DNA from: Bradysia coprophila
Taxonomy: Eukaryota > Arthropoda > Insecta > Diptera > Sciaridae
DNA: 64,000 bases
Direction of reading: 5' to 3'
Assembly (NCBI RefSeq): GCF_014529535.1
Contig: NW_023503370.1
Span: forward strand, 806,001-870,000
Below, piece after piece: positions 24,530-39,853 of this stretch. Within the stretch, counting starts at the first letter, position 1. The number at the start of each line of letters is the position of its first letter. A model generated the notes under the pieces. It searched no databases, was not told the origin of the DNA, and saw nothing but the letters and a program-made list of their open reading frames with translations. The translations under genes were made by a program, and so were the position numbers.

Positions 24530-27500
24530 TATACTCTAAGCGGTTGTCCCAGCTTCAACAGAGCTCATTAACTTAACTTAATTTATTCATTTTGATGTGA
24601 TTTTAGTAACTGAAACAAAGAAGATTATCGATACAATTAAAAATTTATCGTCGCGACGCGTCGCCTGGAACTAAATTTTTCGTTTTATTTTCGTGTGGTC
24701 TAGTGCGTCGGGAGGGAATAGGATTACAATATGTCTAGGGGTCATATGGATTTATCAACTTCTCGTTTCTACTTCGTAACTGCTATTTATGAAGTGTCCT
24801 GGTAATTCGGCAATGGTCCAGTAACATTTTATATTTTATGAGTATAACTTCTCGTTCTGGAATTATTCAAACGTTTTCCCACGAACTGCAGTGGTGTAAT
24901 GGATGTAACGCGTGCGAGAAAATAGTCATGTTCTCCACTCCGCTGAAACTTCGAAAACCTTTGTGGTGTATAACGTTGTGTTTGCTTCGAGAAAGAGTTG
25001 AAAATTGAATTTTCTCGGGTGAGATAACACCCTCGAAATGTACTTTGCATCTTTTTTTCCCCTTGGTGAATAAACTATTCACGTACAATGCAGGGTCTAT
25101 TTTAATTAACTCTGATGAAACACCTAATTAGTGAGGTCAGTTAAAAATCAACTTGCTTCTCACGAAATATTTAGTTGTTCTGTCAAGTTGTAGTAGGTAA
25201 AACCAACCTGCCTCACGTACTTAATTGTTATTGTTAGGCCATTTTGTAGAATCAAAAATTAACTTGCTTCGGACGAAGCATTTAGTTGTTAGGTCAATTT
25301 ATAGAATGTACCTGCCCAATGTAACACCCAATTTTTATGCCAGTTACTCCAAGTAAAAATCCACTTACATCTGACGAAACACCCAATTGCTGGGCCGATT
25401 GGCCGATTCGTAGAAGAAAAATCAATTTTTCTCTGATTGTTCAGTTTGAAGAAGTAAGAAACCATTTAGACAATACTCTCTGCAGCAAACAAACTGCTTT
25501 TATAAAATGTAGAATAGTGTTTGTAGAATACAAAGAAATAAGGTGGGAATTTGACACAGACAGCTGAGAGTTTATTTGCTAGAGAGAGTATTGATTTAGA
25601 AAATTCAACATCTATTAAGCCAATGAATGAACTCGTCTGTAATTGTTGCAAGGGTGCAAATAGCCTATATAATATATTATGTGCCGCCAATTTGCAAATA
25701 GTCTTTACACTCGCCAAAACATGAAAACACTGAATATCACGCTTCAAAAGTTATCGGAAACCGGACTTTTGTAGTTCTTTCTCAGCAGACCTTGCAAATA
25801 GGTCTAGGGATCCAGGCGATGTTTTCCTTAATGGTAAAGTTTGTTTATGTTGTTCGTCAAAGAGAGAAATTTGATTCGAAGGCGGAGCTTACTCTCCGTA
25901 TCAACGAGTAGTGTGATGCACATCGATTGATCAACTCGTTCGGCTTTATATCGCGTATTTTCGGTTTCGTTGCTATTCTCGTTCTTCTTCTATACATTCA
26001 AGTTCAACCTTGAACGGTGTGTATTATATTTGGTTTTGTTGTTTGTGTTTTTCATAGTGTGACGAGTCGACTTCGTCTCGACGAAACATACATACTTATG
26101 CAAAAATTATTCCATCGGTATACGAATTCACACGTATACTGTAATTTCGTGGTTTCAATCCAAGTGATGCAAATAACTATTAAGTTGTACGCGAGGGCAA
26201 ATAACCACTTCGTGTACCATATTTTTCCTAATTAGTGTTTAAATATCGCGACTAAACGGCCTTTTTTTAGTATGTGTTAAGAAATAGTTATTTATGAAGC
26301 CGCAGGCCGTGTGTCATAATACACATCGTGAGGGTGAGCCTAATCAAGTACTTCTGTACTTCGCACCAAGATTCATACAACGATTTATGCAACTAAATGT
26401 CGCAGTTTTCGAACGTTATGATATTGAGTTATACATAAATAACTATTACAACGATGAGCATGTTGCTTCGCCATCTCGAAGCAAACATATTTTTGTAGAC
26501 AGTGTAGACCTCTTGAATGAAATTGCATTTTTTATCTCAAATTTTAGAATAGTTACTCGCCACACTATCGAATATCCGATGGACGCAGACTCATTACTCC
26601 TCCAAAAATAGGGTAAGGTATTTTCTCTATATTTACAGCGTCGTCTGTTTTACTTGATAGATATTTCACATAAAAGACCTTAACTAACACAGCGTATCTA
26701 TTTTCGAATAAATCTTGATGCAGCGAAGTCTGTCGAAATTCGCTGGAATAATTTCACCACTTTTGAGGTCAACAGTTACACTAAGAGTCAAGCTAAGAGT
26801 ATGACACTTTCTACTTCAAAACACTCAATTTTTTCTACCTAATCAACGCACTTCAAGCAAAAGTGGTACTCTAAATAGGGCACTGAGACTTGACAGTGCT
26901 CCATAATAAATTTTACACTGTAAAAAGAGTGGGGATCAAATTTCATACAAAATAGTACTCTAGGTACTCTCAGGTGTTAATCGAAGCACTTTTGCTTGTT
27001 CATTAATCAATAGTCTTTTTTCTCAACGCCGGGTCGACAGTTGTTAATTGACCTAAAAATGAGAAGGTATTGTTGGAAACCATAGCATCTGCAACATCAG
27101 TAGAACAGATTTTCCAAGATGGGTCTGCGTGTGCAACCCTACTATGTTGTCATTATAAAAGATGAGAGTTGCCGGTGTACTATGATGATATTTTCGACAC
27201 ACATGCTCTAGTTGTTTTGGTTTCGATAAATAATAAATGTTTCATCTAATTGTTTATTGACAAATTTTCATTAAATAATAATATTTGACAATTATTTGTG
27301 CGAATATCTATAAATCTGTTTGAGATGACCTACTTGACTACATTTATTCAAATCGAGTCTTTTACTTCCCAGTCCGAGAGATATACCAAACATGCGTCAA
27401 TCACAAATTATTGGTATCAACCCATGGACAACAAGAATACTTTAGAAAGAGAAAGAAACTGAAACGTTGCGTCTTTATACAGGACGTTCGCATTAGTTCC

Positions 27501-28389
27501 TCGTTATTGATGAATTCTACATGCTAAGCTGTAGATCAAATCGTTGGCCTCTTAACCGGAGCGTTTAGAATACCTAAACGAAACTACTGAGACAACAAAT
27601 ACGTATAGGTAACCGGAACGGGAACACAGAATATCATTCAATTAACGGGACCATATGAAAGTTGCATTTTTTACGTTGCAATTTGGGAACGGGATATCCA
27701 CATTTACGTGTTGCTCGGACTGGCACAACTACGAAAAAACATCTATCTCTTTAACCAATTTCATTCAAGTGAACTATAGTTATACGTGTATCTGTTTTGG
27801 ACGATTTTTGTCCAAAATGTTCATGTCAGGGGTCGAAAACCAGAGAAAAATCTCAAAACTCCCTCATTTTCGGCCTTGAAACATGAAATTTTTTTAAAAT
27901 TTGTTCCACTTTAGAGACTCTCATTGAATTTATGGTTGTGGCGGTTCAAAAAAAAAGTTGCTTATTTTGTGGCAAGTCATATAAGAGAGGCTAAATATCC
28001 GTTAAAAAAATCAGGCATTACTGCTTGGTTCAGTGTTATGCGGAAACTCAATCCAACCTCATGATCTTTTTGAAACCAAATTTTTGTAAAATTTCGAGCC
28101 AAAAAATTTGAACAAAATCAACGAATTTTCAAACCATCCACATTATTGATGTTTGTTTCTGCATGATGGCAGCTCATTTGTTTCGTTTTTCAGTTCAGCG
28201 GAATCGTGACGTGACTTCCTTCCGTGCATCATCAAGCCAAGCCGACATTAGCATTCATTTTAAATCAATCTACTGACAAACTTAGACGTGTAATTTAAGT
28301 TGTTTTTTTCGGCTCTACAATCGAAGGAATTGTAAAATAGTTAATTAAAGTTCTTTGTGATTGTTTGGTAAATTGATAAATACAGAAAA
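24530..28389. other. Intergenic region between LPCAT and the hnRNP gene
   Basis: No supported gene was seen. A 105-codon ATG frame at 26294-26611 has no family features and I regard it as unproven. A partial inverted repeat (CAAGCAAAAGTG near 26854 and CACTTTTGCTTG near 26987) and the tandem array at 25095-25440 are the only structures noted. The last roughly 200 bases should hold the hnRNP 5' UTR. Confidence 0.5.
25095..25440. repeat. Degenerate tandem array in the LPCAT 3' flank
   Basis: About four or five diverged copies of a unit of roughly 65-90 bp are present. Each carries CTGACGAAACACCTAATT-like words, then GTTAGGTCA, then TGTAGAA, then AAAATCAACTTGCTT. Copies begin near 25110, 25160, 25260 and 25365. 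There is no coding capacity. Confidence 0.55.
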
Positions 28390-31537
<3,148 letters not shown>

Positions 31538-34500
31538 GGTATGTCTTGTTACATTGTAGTTCAATTTTATTTCAGTTTATTCGTCGACACCATTAGCTAG
31601 AATCGGTTAAGATATCTCATTCAACTTGTTCAGTTCGTTGTGCTACAGTTGAACAAAAACAAAAAAAAAAAAATACAAAATTTGAGGGAACATTTTCACA
31701 TTATAAACCATACCATACAGTCCCCATTGGTCAATCAATCGTTCCATGGTGATATGACTAAGAGAAGACTGTTAGATAAAATGCCTTGGTTCTTACCACG
31801 CTTCGAGGTGTATGTACTCGAAGCGAAAGTTTTTAGGCACATTAACGCCCATTAAATTAAAATTTCTAACAATATCGACGATCGTGTTACTTTATGACAC
31901 GGTTGTTGGTCGTTAGTATTGTTAACAAATATGTATACGGCCTATGTATATATACGGTCACTGTCCAAGCGGATTTTTCCGAATGATTTTACAACATGGT
32001 GCAAGAACGGAGATTCAATTTATCAAATTTTTGTCTCTGTAGTCCTAGCACTAGTTCATGGACTTACTATACTCATCATTTTTTGCTTCTCAGATTAACG
32101 AAATTTGTCGAAAATTTTTCAGACGTTCCATTTAGGAGCAATGTGTCTCAACAAAATGGGGTAATAAAATAAATTACGGCTCGGGAACGAGTACAATTTG
32201 TGAGCTAAAATGGGGAAAATTGTTGAGAATCTAGGAAAATTCATTCCAAATGTTCTTTTCAATCAACTCGCTTCAAACGTTGTAAATCATCCGGCCATTA
32301 GCTTGAAAATGTTTAGTGACAGAAGCACAGTTCTTTGGTAACAACTAGCCATCGGCCTTGTCAATAGGTGTTGACTAGTAAATTATTGTAAATAAAAACT
32401 GTGAGAGAAATACAGCTTCGGCTTAGCTATGTTATGCGAATAATTTTCCATATTCGTTTTAACACGCAGCCTGGCTACATTCAAAAATTAAATTTTGGTT
32501 TCATTTCTGTGGAAAATGTTTCCCCATGGTCGTTCGTTGAGTTAGCGTATCACTTCTTCCGTTCGGCATAAAATGGTTTTATGAGATATCTTGGTCTAGT
32601 TATGTGTATACCAAACAAAAAAAAAATTATTTTTGAGACTTTTCATTGAACCGTAGACTAATTTCAATATTTTTTACTTTGCCCACAAATTCTATAGGTC
32701 AGAGCAATCTCACAAAATTCTGTAAATACCATTACCAAATCATAGAGGAAGAGAGAAATAGACAGGTCATAAATTTATTTTAAAAAAATACAGAGAATGA
32801 GTAGCGGACAGAGAGAGTGAGAGAGAAAGGAGAAAATAATTTATGAATCCCCGAGGAAGAAGTAAAACGAAGAAAAAAACAAACAAAAAAGATAAAACAG
32901 GCAGAAAAACTATAAATTATTTAAGATGAGAGATGACAAACAAACAAAAAGAAAAATGAGAGCCAGACAAGGAGATAAGAATTTATTTAATTTATGTAGC
33001 TACTTGTTCAGTAATAAAATTCACTTTAGATAATTTACTTTGATAAACAACAAAAGCATTTTGCATTTTTCAAAGAGCCAATCTTTGAAAAAACAAAATC
33101 GAAAATAATTTAAAGCAAAAAAAACATTTTTTTTTAACAAAGACAAAACCCTATCCTCCCGCTCGATTGAAAATCCACCGTTGCTATTTATTAGAATATT
33201 TAAAAGTTTATTTAAAAAATAAAACCAATATCAACCAAAACGGCAACAACAACACAATGAGTATCAAAAACTAACAAACAAATTTATTCACACTAATAAT
33301 TTTAGATAAACAAAAAAATCATCATTTATGTGTAGTATTTAAGAGTCGTTTATAAATAAAATTCCGCAAAACAAAATTATTTTCAAATTATTTAGCTCAG
33401 ATTAGATCAAACGAGAACTTACTCTTTTTTTAGCAATATCACTCCCCTTCAATTTTTTCGTTTTTCTTTCTCGAAAAGCGTAACCGACATTCTTGTTAGA
33501 GGAGAGAGCATGAGAGAGAGAGAGAGCAGAACAGTAAATTTATTGAGCAGAGATGCGAGAAGAAATGTAATTTTTATAAAAGAAAAATGTATTCAGAGAG
33601 ACACGCAAGCGGTAATTTGTACTTCAATTTCTACATTTTCCATTGTTGGGAGGACATATAAGCATAAAGTTTACTCAATTTGTATGAATCCGATTTATTT
33701 ATACAAATTGTTGAGTCAAATAATCCGGACCAAACTCCCACCCGGCAAGATACGTCTCTTTTCATAATATATTTTCGATATAAATTATTTTCTGTGTGGA
33801 AAGCAAAGAACAATATCACTATAGCCATCCGAAAATGTTTTTTTTTAAATTTCTCTATCGTGTATAAAACCCATTCCAGTTGATATGAATTTTGCAACAT
33901 ATAAATTTCGAATTCTTTTTCTGTCCGATGACTGAGCTCTAAAGCCCCGAAATGAGTCTGTTTGATTGTAGATTGAAAAGAAATCTAGCTACGCTAAAAT
34001 CGATAGTTGATGCATTTTCCAACGACAACATTCGATGTGTTCGAAAATTATTTTTTTTTTAAACTAATTTTTCGATAAACCAAAGTTTTGTCATCATCAC
34101 ATACCAATTTCTTCGTTATTCCATACCCGGTTCCTAACATTATGCCATTAACACATTTTGTGTTTATCCAATGATGTGAACACGGAATGACAGAAGCCGA
34201 AAAGGTTTTGATTTATCGAAAAATGAGTGGATGATTTTTGGCATCATCGAATGCAATCATTTAGCTAAAATAAAAAGAAAAATTGTCGGTTGTCGATTAG
34301 ATTCATTGTAATATCCGAATTAGGATTTCTTAATCGAATGGAGGATTTATCAAATTGCTTTAAATAGACAGTATTGTTCATTATTATATAGGGTTTCTGT
34401 TTGCTATTTTAATGAAATAGTCGTCCTTAAATGTGTAAAGAAAAAAACGTAACAGTAGGAAACTTTGTGTCCTGTCGTCTAATAAAACTATTTTTTATAA

Positions 34501-35318
34501 AGTTTAAGAAGGATGATGATGATGATCTTCTTCGATGTGTACAAGTTTTGATGACAAAAGTGAATTTTAGTTAATGTTTTTTGTGTACGTTTTTTTTTTT
34601 CTTTCATTCATAAAAATATTCTTTATTAATTAAGTTTAGCTTAAAGAAAACAAAAAAATTAAGTAAAATAAATAATTGTACCTACATGTAGGAGATGAAT
34701 AACTAAAAGAAAAAATATTCTGAGAACAAATTAGAATGCACAGGTGTTTTACTTTACCAATTTTATAGGAGCAAAAAGTATGTTACAAATTTTGAGGTTC
34801 ATGCCAGGAAATCAAATTTTTCTGAGAGAAAAAGCGAAGGGAGAGTACATCCCCAAATGTATTATTTTTCACTCCATCCCCCAAAACCCGGGGATCATTC
34901 AAAAGAATAATTTCTGCTTATGTTGACACAACATCAAGCGTTTTTTATTTTGTCGAATCTCGTTCGATCAGCGATCATCAATGCAGACACAATGCGAAGA
35001 AAGTAGATTTCCACTTCATTTTAATATTTTGGAGATTGTTTATGCTCTAAATTATTAATGGGGATTATGCGACGAACTATAGGACCCAACTCATAAATAT
35101 CATCTGGCAATTATCAGTTTTACCAATTGGTGTTTGAATTTCCAAAAACTTAAACGAAACAATGATTCAACGTTTCGATGTGTGCTCAAAAAAAAAACCA
35201 TTGCAGAAGGGAAATGAGGCGAGGTCATGAGGTCATTCCAAACATAGCTGTACAGTACATATTCAAAGAACCCTATAGTAACCGCAGATGTTTGCTTTCT
35301 CCCCCGATAAACGAATAT

Positions 35319-35437
35319 GGCGAGAGAGAATATTGGCAGGATGAAAATGCACATTTCAATAGAGTGTGAACATTTAGCGTGGCGAGACAGAGAGAAAATT
35401 GGCAGGATGAAAATGTTAGAGTGATCATTTAGCGTGG
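35319..35437. repeat. Tandem duplication, about 60-bp unit
   Basis: Two adjacent copies carry ATTGGCAGGATGAAAATG and CATTTAGCGTGG and are preceded by GAGAGAGAA or GACAGAGAGAA. A third, partial copy (GAGAAAAGAAAATATTCATC) follows. Confidence 0.6.
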
Positions 35438-35954
35438 TTGAGAAAAGAAAATATTCATCTTCGAAAATCATGCTGATGGCCAGAATTAAGCAGCTTCACA
35501 CACTACAGTGTAAAATGATGAGAGTCTAGGAAATGAGCGAAAATATAAAAGAAAAATTCTTTGAAAAAAAAATATTCAGAAAAGTAAGTGAAAAATGTTT
35601 TATTTACCACGTAGATTAATTTGAATTTCTAGAAAAAATTTTTAGGTTTTGTTCAAATTTTTAAGTTGTAAGCAATTTATTTCTGAGAGTAATTTATAGT
35701 CCGAATGTAATTTATGAATATCAACGAGAAGAGTGATCAAAATGTTTTATTTAGGTAGGTGAAAAGATATAAACAAAATGAGTCACGAACGGCGCGGCGG
35801 GCATCAGCTAGATTCGGTTTTTATTATAGAAAGATTGTAGGGAAAATATCTTTAAAAAAAACAATGTTTTTTTTCTAACATTTCATTTTGGGTCTTCCGA
35901 CTGAAACGCTTAATGAAAACTAATTTTCTTTTTAAAGATCTGTAATGGACAATT

Positions 35955-36232
35955 TGGACTTGTTCAACTACACCAACAAAAACACCAAATGTGTTGGAGC
36001 GATAAAAATCGTATATCGGTTTGGTCAGAGGTAAGTTCATAAATGGATTTAGCAAATAGCCGGCCAGGAAAGTTTCTTATTGGGGTGGTGTGGTCGTTGA
36101 ATAAGTGTGGCCAACAAAAACACCAAATGTGTTCGAGCGATCAAAATCGTATGATATTGGTGTGGTCAGAGGTAAGTTCATAAATGGATTATATCTGACC
36201 GGGAAGGTTTCTTGTTGGGAGGTGTTTATCAT
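35955..36232. repeat. Tandem duplication, about 140-bp unit
   Basis: Two head-to-tail copies share 'CCAACAAAAACACCAAATGT', 'GGTCAGAGGTAAGTTCATAA' and a GGAAnGTTTCTTnTTGGG end. The copies start near 35969 and 36110. No frame is conserved between them, so this looks noncoding. Confidence 0.65.
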
Positions 36233-36859
36233 TGGGTACTTTCATATATTCTTTAGGTGGTTGCGAGAAATGTTAATTTTTTGCTGATAATACTCCACTG
36301 CGCCACTTAACACACAATTAAGGCTTTTGAGTGGTATTTAAATTGAATTTTATTCCAACAAATTCATCCAAGGACTGGTTCTTCAATTATTTATTCTCTT
36401 TTCAAATTCACTATTCACCTCAGAATTTTTCCAATTTCATTCTTTCCATTTTGAAATCAATTGCAACATTTTTTGTTAAATAATTTGTTCAGAGTAAATG
36501 GGTCAGATCTATTCAAATCCATATTGCACTATGAGTTCAACACTCTCTCACTTTTCACTTATGGTAACTCAAAATTACTGGGGTTGTGTTCCGAAACGAG
36601 AACATAAAAAATCGATGATTTCTATTGGCAGAAGCGATTCGCAATTTATGCACAGTTCCATTTCGCTTGCTTTGCACTAATTTAATTGAAGTTTTTTTCC
36701 AGGAGACAACTTAAATAAAAAAAGAAAAGAAAAATTGGAAAAAAGCAAAAAAAAAAAAAAATTGTTCAAAAAAGAGAAATGCAAAAAATAAATATTTTCA
36801 TTAAATTGAAACCAACAACAAAACATGTTTTTAATCTACACCACACTGAAGCAAAAATG

Positions 36860-37035
36860 CTGCCTTTACGATGCAGTCACACTTCTGACTCCATCCAAAA
36901 GGTTCGGGTTCGATTCCCGACTTGGGCTGTTGGTATATTCCTCGACTTATATTCATCAAGATCATAATGTGCATGTATTTATCATACGTGTGAGATGCAT
37001 TCATAAGGGACTAACTTCTTGGACCTCATAAATTC
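36860..37035 (+). mobile_element. tRNA-derived SINE candidate
   Basis: A perfect tRNA T-arm lies at 36904-36920: stem TCGGG, loop TTCGATT, stem CCCGA. Its pol III B box GGTTCGATTCC is at 36907-36917. The upstream sequence ('GATGCAGTCACACTTCTGAC') is only loosely tRNA-like, and no acceptor stem pairs with the 3' side, so it is not an intact tRNA gene. An AT-rich tail follows. Ends and target duplications could not be fixed by eye. Confidence 0.45.
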
Positions 37036-37854
37036 CTACTTAAATATTTGGTTCAGGAAGCTTCATCCTTTGCGTGGTCATATTGGTAAATTTTATTACA
37101 AAACTCGTGTTGAAGACAACGGGGAAAATGTGTCACCCAATTTTATCCTACACTAAGATGACACGAAGAAATGTCTTATCGTATCCCATGATTCATCCTA
37201 TTGTAATTAACAACATTAAGAGAAACCGAATGTTCATCTCCATTTGAGTCTGCATTAAGTAACCCTCATCTGAGGCATCTTTTAACTGTTATCGAAACGT
37301 TTTCAAGAAATGAAACGGATGAGTTAGGTGAACACATGAGAAATTTTATGCGTAATGTGATCAACCTGTACAACGTTTAGGAATAGTCTTTATGAACTTA
37401 TGTTGATTTCTCGTCAACATACTTACGAAATCCGTTTTTCCTCATTCTTTGTACACATCGAACCACGACTGCAAAGAATTGTCAATTCACGATAGATGAT
37501 CGCTTAGTATCAGATCACACATTTTTCAATAGTCACAATTGAGATCGAAGGTGAAAATTCGAGTATTTTAGGACTACTTTGTAAAATGAGCTTGAGTTTG
37601 CTTATCGTCATCTCGGGCCAATCAAAGTTTGAAGCACATTTATATTGCGTTCCTGAGTATATCTAATAGGGTGACACGTTTTTCAAGAAGTATTTTATAT
37701 TTGAAGGCGCGCCATTTTAGATATGAAGTTACTTTTTGTCTCACCACGGATAAATACTCAATAGTGTTTCAGACTATGACTTAAACAAAACACGTTGGAT
37801 GCTCGTAGTTCCTATGAACTGAAACAACATGTTATAGCTTGTTTTGTAGGGACT

Positions 37855-38205
37855 TTAAAGAGCTATCAAACACATAAAAGATAGATAGAAAATGTTGACG
37901 GGGGTGTGGACCTATTGGCTTTTATCAATGTAAAATTTTCATGGAAATGGCTTCATTGAAAAATCACTTTCTGTCAATTGATACACAAGACTTCTAATTG
38001 TTTGCTAATGGATTTAATTAATATTTTTATTTATTAAAAGTCGTTTGCACAGGTCTTGCGTAAAAATTAACGAAAAATGATTTTTCATTGAATCCATTTC
38101 CATGAAAATAGTACACGAAAATAAGCCATTGGGTCTATGTCTGTCTACAAGCAGTCAACATTTTTCAACAACCTTATTTGATAGCTCTTGAAATATCTAT
38201 GGACA
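37855..38205. mobile_element. Imperfect fold-back, about 350 bp
   Basis: The left arm carries AGAGCTATCAAA, AAAATGTTGAC, ATTGGCTT and 'TTTTCATGGAAATGG'. Its complement lies at about 38065-38200 (CCATTTCCATGAAAA, AAGCCATTGGG, GTCAACATTTTT, TTTGATAGCTCTT). The arms are roughly 75-80% matched by eye, so this is an old insertion. Confidence 0.6.
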
Positions 38206-38210
38206 GTCAA

Positions 38211-39853
38211 TAAAAAATAAATTGCCAGAATTTGCGTGCCACCTTACCCATTGTATTTTGTAGCTACCAATTAATGTGCGCTGGTAAATCATTACAAAAC
38301 CGTTCCCAGGTTCACCCAACGTCTGCATCTCATTTAAAATCAAAACTGCATCAATGGTTTTTAATTTTCCTTAACTTCTGTTCCATCAATCCCGAAATAT
38401 TATTTCTTTTGCCGTTCTATTTAACTTTCTCATCATCATAAAACATTTCATTTTCTACGAACGTCTCAACTAATTTTCCTTTTCTTATTGCTCGTATAGG
38501 TCCATTTATGCATTGAAAATAATAAAACGAAGAAAATATAATATTAATTTGGCTGCGGTGAACCGACCGAACGCCCCATCCTCTCCAAATATAATATACA
38601 ATACCATAAGCATAAATGCTTGCAACAACAACAACAATAAAATTCCGTGTATCTTTTCATTTATCAAAAAAAAAATAATGAAATATCCTTTTGTTGTACA
38701 ATTTTATGTTTTTATTATCCCGAGCAATCTATTCAGTTGCCTAATATTCGGTCAAATATTTGTACAATGATTATCATTGATTGCGTGACCATTTAAATAC
38801 CATTTATACTCCTCGTTAGATGAGTGTAGGATGAGAAAATTAGAATATTTTATTCATGTTTCGGGCACCTTTAGAGATGATTTATGGATGTTGAGTTTAA
38901 AGAAATAAATTGGTATGGGGTAAGGGTGCAAGGCTAATCATTTATCTGCGATCGAAATTATTTTTAATTATTACTTGAGTTACGTGAACTGATTGTTAAT
39001 GTTGTTTTTCACCTTCCACATATCTTATCAAACTAATTAACTCCATACCACAGTTGTGTTTACCCAGATCCTTCTCCTTTTACCATAATATTTCTCTCGA
39101 ATCAGTTAAAACACGAATGAAAGCTTTTTTATTATCTTTCCTTTTTCCGGTAAGGACAATTTTACATTTCAGCTGTGTTAATTATCCTTACATTCCTACT
39201 GTGTTGCTTTTACCTAGACCACAAACAGATTCGTTGTGGTCTTGGATAAAGTAACATCTAATTGAACATCTCAACCATCTAGAATCGTTTCATCAAGATT
39301 TATCGAGCGTTTCTTTCTCTTTCAGGTTAAGAAGTAACAGATTTTATCTGAAAGAAAACCATTTAAATTAGAACCGTTTGATCAGACAGAAATTCAGAAA
39401 TTGAAAATTGAGGTAAGAAAACCATTTATTTACGTGTTTTATGTTGGTCCTGAAATTTGCAACAAAGTCCATAGAGATTACGCATGCGTGTATGTGTGGG
39501 TTAAGTGTATATGCAGATACAATTTTATTAGATTCGATTACATTCTTCACGAAACATTCAAACACCTAAGGCCCTAAGTAGCTTTCACGTATATTTTCAC
39601 ACGTTTTTCCAAATTTGAGAAAATATGGGATAACATCTCAAGGGGAAAATAAATTTCTCCTCGAATTTCTCAAATATAATCTCTGATCAGAAGTTCGTCA
39701 GTTTTCTTACGCGTTTTTTTTGCCGACATTATTTCTTAGTCTTAAAAAATTAGTTTTTCTCATTTTTTGTTTTTTTAAATTTATTTGGGCTTACATCAAT
39801 CGGTGAAAATAAAATCTAATTTTACAATAAATATTTTGTTCGTGCTAAGTCCA
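38211..39853. other. Intergenic region downstream of rough
   Basis: AT-rich, with no supported gene or repeat. It should include the 3' UTR of the minus-strand rough gene next to 39853. Confidence 0.5.

Larger units (their letters stand above)
31538..36840. other. Probable hnRNP 3' UTR and intergenic region
   Basis: The first few kilobases are A-rich with many AATAAA-like words and are likely to include alternative 3' UTRs. A (GA)n run lies at about 33503-33530. No gene was seen. The 123-codon minus frame at 35100-35471 is produced by a tandem DNA repeat, and the frame at 36498-36680 has no recognisable features. Confidence 0.5.

Noticed and set aside
26294..26611. 105-codon ATG frame between LPCAT and the hnRNP gene
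   Set aside because: No recognisable family, no codon bias distinct from its surroundings and no clear signals. Kept only as a note in the spacer entry.
35100..35471. 123-codon minus-strand frame with internal repeat 'IFILPIFSLS'
   Set aside because: The repeat comes from a tandem DNA duplication, and there is no splice or promoter support.
36849..36927. Intact tRNA gene
   Set aside because: Only the T-arm folds. The 3' segment has no complementary acceptor strand about 70 bases upstream, and the D-arm is not convincing.
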